Below are positions 11,837 to 15,260 of a stretch of 15,260 nucleotides of DNA, piece after piece. The stretch is taken from NCBI GenBank assembly GCA_000435615.1, contig FR881992.1, positions 1-15,260 on the forward strand. The letters are read 5' to 3'. Position 1 is the first letter of the stretch. The number at the start of each line of letters is the position of its first letter. Origin of the DNA: Firmicutes bacterium CAG:238. GTDB taxonomy: Bacteria > Bacillota > Clostridia > Peptostreptococcales > Anaerovoracaceae. A program made the translations under genes and the position numbers. The notes beneath the pieces are model-generated. The model saw only the letters and a list, made by a program, of their open reading frames with translations. It was not told where the DNA came from and did not search any database.

Positions 11837-14584
11837 ATGAAAAAATTATTAACAGTGCTGTTAGTAATCGCTGTTATGTTCACGTTCAGCTTTGGAAGCG
11901 CAATGGCAACAACATATACGCTTGATGACTATGCAACTGCTTTGACTGCTGAAAAAACTGCACAGCTGGGTTACATCAACAGTGTTAAGACTCAGTATGT
12001 AAATTCACTGACTTACGATGATGATGGATTCGCTACTGTAAACGGCACTAAGTACATGAAGGCTGCCCTCGAAGCGGCTGCCGACGAAGTTATCGCTGAT
12101 GCTGATAAGGCAATGAAAGCAGCTATCGATAGCATACTTAACAGTTTTGAAGACACAACTACTGCTCCGGACAAATCTGTAGTAGCGAACGTTGCAGCGC
12201 ACTATAACACAGTTGCTGTTTTCGGACCATTGGTTGAAGCAAAGACTGACACTTTAAATAAGACACAGGCTCCTTTAACTAAGAAGTTTGTTCAGGAAAA
12301 AGTTACAGTTGACCTCAGCAAGTACAACTCAACAGATAAGACTGAACTGGTTGACGGCGTTAAAATCACAAAGGCACAGTATGTTCAGAAACTTATGGAC
12401 GATGCTAACGATGCAATTGCTGCTGCAGATAAAGAATCTACAGATGATGCAAAAATGAACGGCTATTGGACAGCATATAACACTTTCAAGACTGCATTTG
12501 ATGCTGTTAAGACTCTTGACGATGAAAAGTACGAAGAAGAAATCGGTGCGGGCACAGTAGAAGCTGCTGTTGAAGCATATGCAAAGGCTGCTCTTGAAGC
12601 TGTAGATGCACAGCTTGATAGTGCTTTTGAAACTGGCAAATCACTTGCAAACATGGCAGCAGATGATACAGTTGATTTCTCTGCACTCGTTGGAACTGGT
12701 GCTTTAAAACCTTTCTGGGAAGCAAACAAGACAAATGCTAACAAGGGCGAACTCTTTGGCGCTGCTGTTGCAAACATCAAAAAAGTTACGAGAACAGAAG
12801 TTGTGGCAATCGTTAACGGCTACAAAGCTGCTGTTGCTGCTTCCAAGCCTGCAGTTAAGGCTTTTGCTGACGGAGATGCTGCAAAACTTAATTTAACTAA
12901 CCCGACTGCACTTGAACTTCTTGCAAGAGCATCTGATGCTGTTGAAGCATATGCAGACGTAACTAAGCTTGCCGGCAAGTACAAGGCTGCTTATGTAGAA
13001 GGCGTTAAGGTGTATGATGATGCTAGCGTAGATACAGCTTTAAAGGCTGCAGAACAGTTAGTATATGATGATATGGCAACAGGCACATTCAAAACTGCCG
13101 CTCAATATCTTGAAGCAGCAGCTGATGCAGAAAATGTTACTTTAGAAGCACAGAACTATGAATATGAAAAATTCATGAAAGCTGTTGAAGATGCTGCTAA
13201 GAAGTTCTTTAAAGATGGAACAGAGGCAACAGAAGTTCAGGTAAAAGTTTCTTACGGCGATGACAAAACTGCAGAAGCTGATCTTGTATACCTTAAAGGA
13301 ACTTATGCATCCGGAGCTCAGGGTCAGGATAAGTGGACTAAGATTGCTAAAGATACAATTAGAGATTTAAGAGATGCACAGTCCTACGACGAAATCAAAA
13401 CTATCATGGCTAAAGCTGCTGAAGATCTTGGCAAGCTGTTAAAGGCTGATGACAAGGCAGATGTAGAAAAAGCTCGTAATGACTACAAGGGTGCATTAGC
13501 TAACTACAAAAATTTAAAATTAAGCCTTGTAGATACTAATGTATATCCTGAAGCAACTCTTGAAGCTGCTCGCGCTCAGGGAGAAGAACTCATTGACAAA
13601 GCTGTAACTGTTGATGCTGTTAAGGCTGCATATGAAGAAGCAAAAGCTTTAATCGACAATGTAAAGACTAAAGACGAATTAAAGGCTGCTAAGGAAGCAT
13701 TAGAAAAACAAATTTCCGAACTTCCTTATACTGCGAAACTTACTGTAGCAGACAAAGCTGCGGTAAAGGCTGCATACGATGCATATCATGCATTTACAAA
13801 GATGGCAGGTGCTGATGTACAAGGAATTACTTCTAGCGTAACTTTACTGCAACAGAAATATGACAAGGTAAATGAATTAGTTGCAGAAGAAATCGATGCT
13901 AAGGCTAAGGCAATCAATGAAAAGTTAGATGATGTAGCAACAAATTCCGATGCTGATATCGCCGCTAAGGTTGCATTAAAGGCAGAGGCTGAAGCTATTT
14001 TAGCAGAAGCTGAAGCATTAACAGATGAAATTGAAGCTGTTAACGAAGATCATGATAAATTCCTCAAAGATGTTGATATGACTGAGGTTGACGATCTTGA
14101 TGAAGTTGATTTCTCTGCTGCAGTTGCTGCAGATGCTTCAAGAAAGTTAACTAAGGCTGGTAAAGAAGGTGCAACTTTTGAAGAAATGAAAGAAGCACTC
14201 GACGCTTATAATGCATTAACTGATAAACAGAAATATCAGCTTGATGCTAAGGCACTTCCGCTTATCAAAGTTTTAGAGCAGAAATTAGGAATGACTGTTA
14301 AATCCTTAAAGATTACTGCTAAGTCAACAGCTAAGAAGGGCTCCATCACAGTTAAGTGGACTGTAAAGGGCGAAGCTGACATCGACGGATTCGAAGTATG
14401 GAAATCCACAAAGCACTCCAAGGGTTACAAGAAAGCCTTCACAACAACTAAGAAGACTTACAAGAACTCCAAGGGTCTTAAGAAGGGAACTAGATACTAC
14501 TACAAAGTTAGAGCTTACAAAGTAATTGACGGCGTTAAGGTAACTTCCGACTGGTCAAACAAAGCTCGCAGAGTAGCTAAATAA
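11837..14584 (+). CDS. Large secreted alanine-rich surface protein with C-terminal Fn3 domain
   Basis: The 915-residue product begins with a clear signal peptide (K-K, hydrophobic core, cleavage probably after S-A-M-A at about 21-24). The body to about residue 820 is Ala/Lys/Asp/Glu-rich and mostly helical, with repeated A-x-x-A-Y/A-x-A patterns and a segment A-Y-N-A-L-T-D-K-Q-K-Y-Q-L just before the end. The last 90 residues form a basic fibronectin type III domain (V-K-W-T..., F-E-V-W-K-S, Y-Y-Y-K-V-R-A-Y). I see no cysteine, LPxTG motif, SLH repeat or membrane anchor. Codon use favours GCT, GAA, GTT and AAA, unlike the neighbouring genes, which suggests high expression. I infer an abundant wall-associated or S-layer-like protein. 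GGGAGGAA at 11821-11828 fixes ATG 11837; upstream in-frame starts lack a site. Confidence 0.8.
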   Translation: MKKLLTVLLVIAVMFTFSFGSAMATTYTLDDYATALTAEKTAQLGYINSVKTQYVNSLTYDDDGFATVNGTKYMKAALEAAADEVIADADKAMKAAIDSILNSFEDTTTAPDKSVVANVAAHYNTVAVFGPLVEAKTDTLNKTQAPLTKKFVQEKVTVDLSKYNSTDKTELVDGVKITKAQYVQKLMDDANDAIAAADKESTDDAKMNGYWTAYNTFKTAFDAVKTLDDEKYEEEIGAGTVEAAVEAYAKAALEAVDAQLDSAFETGKSLANMAADDTVDFSALVGTGALKPFWEANKTNANKGELFGAAVANIKKVTRTEVVAIVNGYKAAVAASKPAVKAFADGDAAKLNLTNPTALELLARASDAVEAYADVTKLAGKYKAAYVEGVKVYDDASVDTALKAAEQLVYDDMATGTFKTAAQYLEAAADAENVTLEAQNYEYEKFMKAVEDAAKKFFKDGTEATEVQVKVSYGDDKTAEADLVYLKGTYASGAQGQDKWTKIAKDTIRDLRDAQSYDEIKTIMAKAAEDLGKLLKADDKADVEKARNDYKGALANYKNLKLSLVDTNVYPEATLEAARAQGEELIDKAVTVDAVKAAYEEAKALIDNVKTKDELKAAKEALEKQISELPYTAKLTVADKAAVKAAYDAYHAFTKMAGADVQGITSSVTLLQQKYDKVNELVAEEIDAKAKAINEKLDDVATNSDADIAAKVALKAEAEAILAEAEALTDEIEAVNEDHDKFLKDVDMTEVDDLDEVDFSAAVAADASRKLTKAGKEGATFEEMKEALDAYNALTDKQKYQLDAKALPLIKVLEQKLGMTVKSLKITAKSTAKKGSITVKWTVKGEADIDGFEVWKSTKHSKGYKKAFTTTKKTYKNSKGLKKGTRYYYKVRAYKVIDGVKVTSDWSNKARRVAK

Positions 14585-14632
14585 TTCAATTCTAAAGATT
14601 CGAATTACTTAAACTAAAAACTGATCATTACA

Positions 14633-14664
14633 AAAGCCCCCTCCGGATTGCCGGAGGGGGCTTT
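14633..14664 (+). terminator. Strong hairpin terminator after the large secreted protein gene
   Basis: AAAGCCCCCTCCGG (14633-14646) pairs perfectly over 14 bp with CCGGAGGGGGCTTT (14651-14664) around an ATTG loop. The symmetric A/T flanks would allow termination in either direction, though the T-tract is short. Confidence 0.85.
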
Positions 14665-14722
14665 GCGCATGTGCTTGGATAAAATTTCCTATTATTTCTT
14701 GTTATTTTTATACAAAATACTC

Positions 14723-14751
14723 TTGTTAGTCGCCTCCAAAAATCGTATAAT
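14723..14751 (+). promoter_or_regulatory. Sigma-A-type promoter of the Ig-like protein gene
   Basis: TTGTTA (14723-14728) and TATAAT (14746-14751) have a 17-base spacer. The leader of about 75 bases carries a bulged hairpin, AAAGGCGCA with TGCGCTTT (14766-14774 and 14786-14793). Confidence 0.65.
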
Positions 14752-14831
14752 ATCAGTAACTGGATAAAGGCGCATTTTGGAAATCTGCGCTTTACAGACT
14801 TTGAGATTATGATATAAGAAAGGAAAATGAA

Positions 14832-15260
14832 ATGAAAAGGATTTTAGCAATTTTACTATCATTAACTTTAGTAATCTGCATGTTTCCTGCCATGACGACT
14901 ACAGCGTGGGCAGCAGTAGCCCTGAACAACAGTTCAGTATCTCTTGACAAAGACAGTGCAGAATATACCGGAAGTTCTGTTACTCCGACAGTGACCGTAA
15001 AGGATGCAAACGGAGCGGATGTTACGGGACAGTGTACTCAAAAATGGACAGACAAACAAGGAAGTGAAGTGACTTCAATAAAGGATGCGGGTACATATAC
15101 GTTGACCGTAGAAGGTAACGGAACAGATGTTACCGGAAAAGTAACAAAGACATTTGTTGTGAAGCCTGTTGACTTCTCAAGAGCAAAGATTGAGTATACC
15201 AACTCAACATTAAAAGAAAACTTTAAAGGTGAGGATGGCACAGCATTTGATAATGTAAAA
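14832..15260 (+). CDS. Secreted protein with bacterial Ig-like domain (partial, runs off the window)
   Basis: The frame is open from ATG 14832 to the window edge (143 codons). The N-terminus is a signal peptide (M-K-R, hydrophobic core, probable cleavage after T-A-W-A at about residue 27). Residues from about 35 to 112 look like a bacterial Ig-like repeat: V-S-L-D-K-D-S-A-E-Y-T-G, V-T-P-T-V-T-V-K-D, D-A-G-T-Y-T-L-T-V and T-F-V-V. A second repeat may begin near residue 115 (F-S-R-A-K-I-E-Y). Such domains are usual in adhesins and surface enzymes; which one this is cannot be told from the visible part. GAAAGGAA precedes the start, and a two-codon ATG-AAA-TGA (14827-14835) overlaps it. Its promoter follows the terminator of the previous gene. 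Confidence 0.8.
   Translation, partial: MKRILAILLSLTLVICMFPAMTTTAWAAVALNNSSVSLDKDSAEYTGSSVTPTVTVKDANGADVTGQCTQKWTDKQGSEVTSIKDAGTYTLTVEGNGTDVTGKVTKTFVVKPVDFSRAKIEYTNSTLKENFKGEDGTAFDNVK

Overview
The window reads as chromosomal DNA of a low-to-mid GC Gram-positive anaerobe (Bacillota, class Clostridia; an Eubacteriales Family XIII/Anaerovoracaceae-like organism is my guess, not proven). The reasons are Gram-positive-style Shine-Dalgarno sites before nearly every gene, TTGACA/TATAAT promoters, the smpB-ssrA pair, a tmRNA tag ending FALAA, EcsC and QueT homologues, and secreted Fn3/Ig-like proteins. No phage, insertion sequence, rRNA or CRISPR array is visible.

Layout. Positions 1-510 look decayed: the minus strand holds a broken ABC-ATPase P-loop at the window edge, overlapping a stretch that resembles a tRNA 3' end, then gene-poor sequence. 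A minus-strand membrane-anchored protein with a YceG/MltG-like C-terminal domain follows (579-1124). Back-to-back promoters separate it from a plus-strand operon: rluA-type pseudouridine synthase (apparently leaderless), signal peptidase I, a second signal-peptidase-like protein without its catalytic dyad, smpB, then ssrA (tmRNA). Next come an AIR-synthase/HypE-superfamily protein, a secreted lytic transglycosylase, EcsC and QueT (overlapping genes), and a convergent minus-strand stand-alone E2/CAT-like acyltransferase homologue. Divergent from that lies a HutD-like cupin fused to a two-helix membrane tail.

From about 9640 the composition becomes more AT-rich. A consensus promoter drives three tightly coupled genes (9761-11528) that I cannot assign to a characterised system. 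They encode a 204-residue protein, a 78-residue charged protein and a 305-residue protein with an SQSCDL motif. The cassette has its own promoter, a leader stem-loop and its own terminator, so it looks like a self-contained accessory module. It is the best candidate here for an undescribed system.

The right end encodes envelope proteins: a 915-residue, cysteine-free, Ala/Lys/Asp-rich secreted protein with a C-terminal Fn3 domain and distinctive codon use, and the start of a second secreted protein with a bacterial Ig-like domain that runs off the window.

Shared logic. Several genes serve the cell envelope or secretion (two signal-peptidase homologues, transglycosylase, MltG-like protein, two exported surface proteins), and others serve translation quality (RluA, SmpB, tmRNA). 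Two copies of a TGTAAC-N16-CGGAGTTA element, one before ssrA and one before the large secreted protein, suggest a common alternative-sigma-type control.
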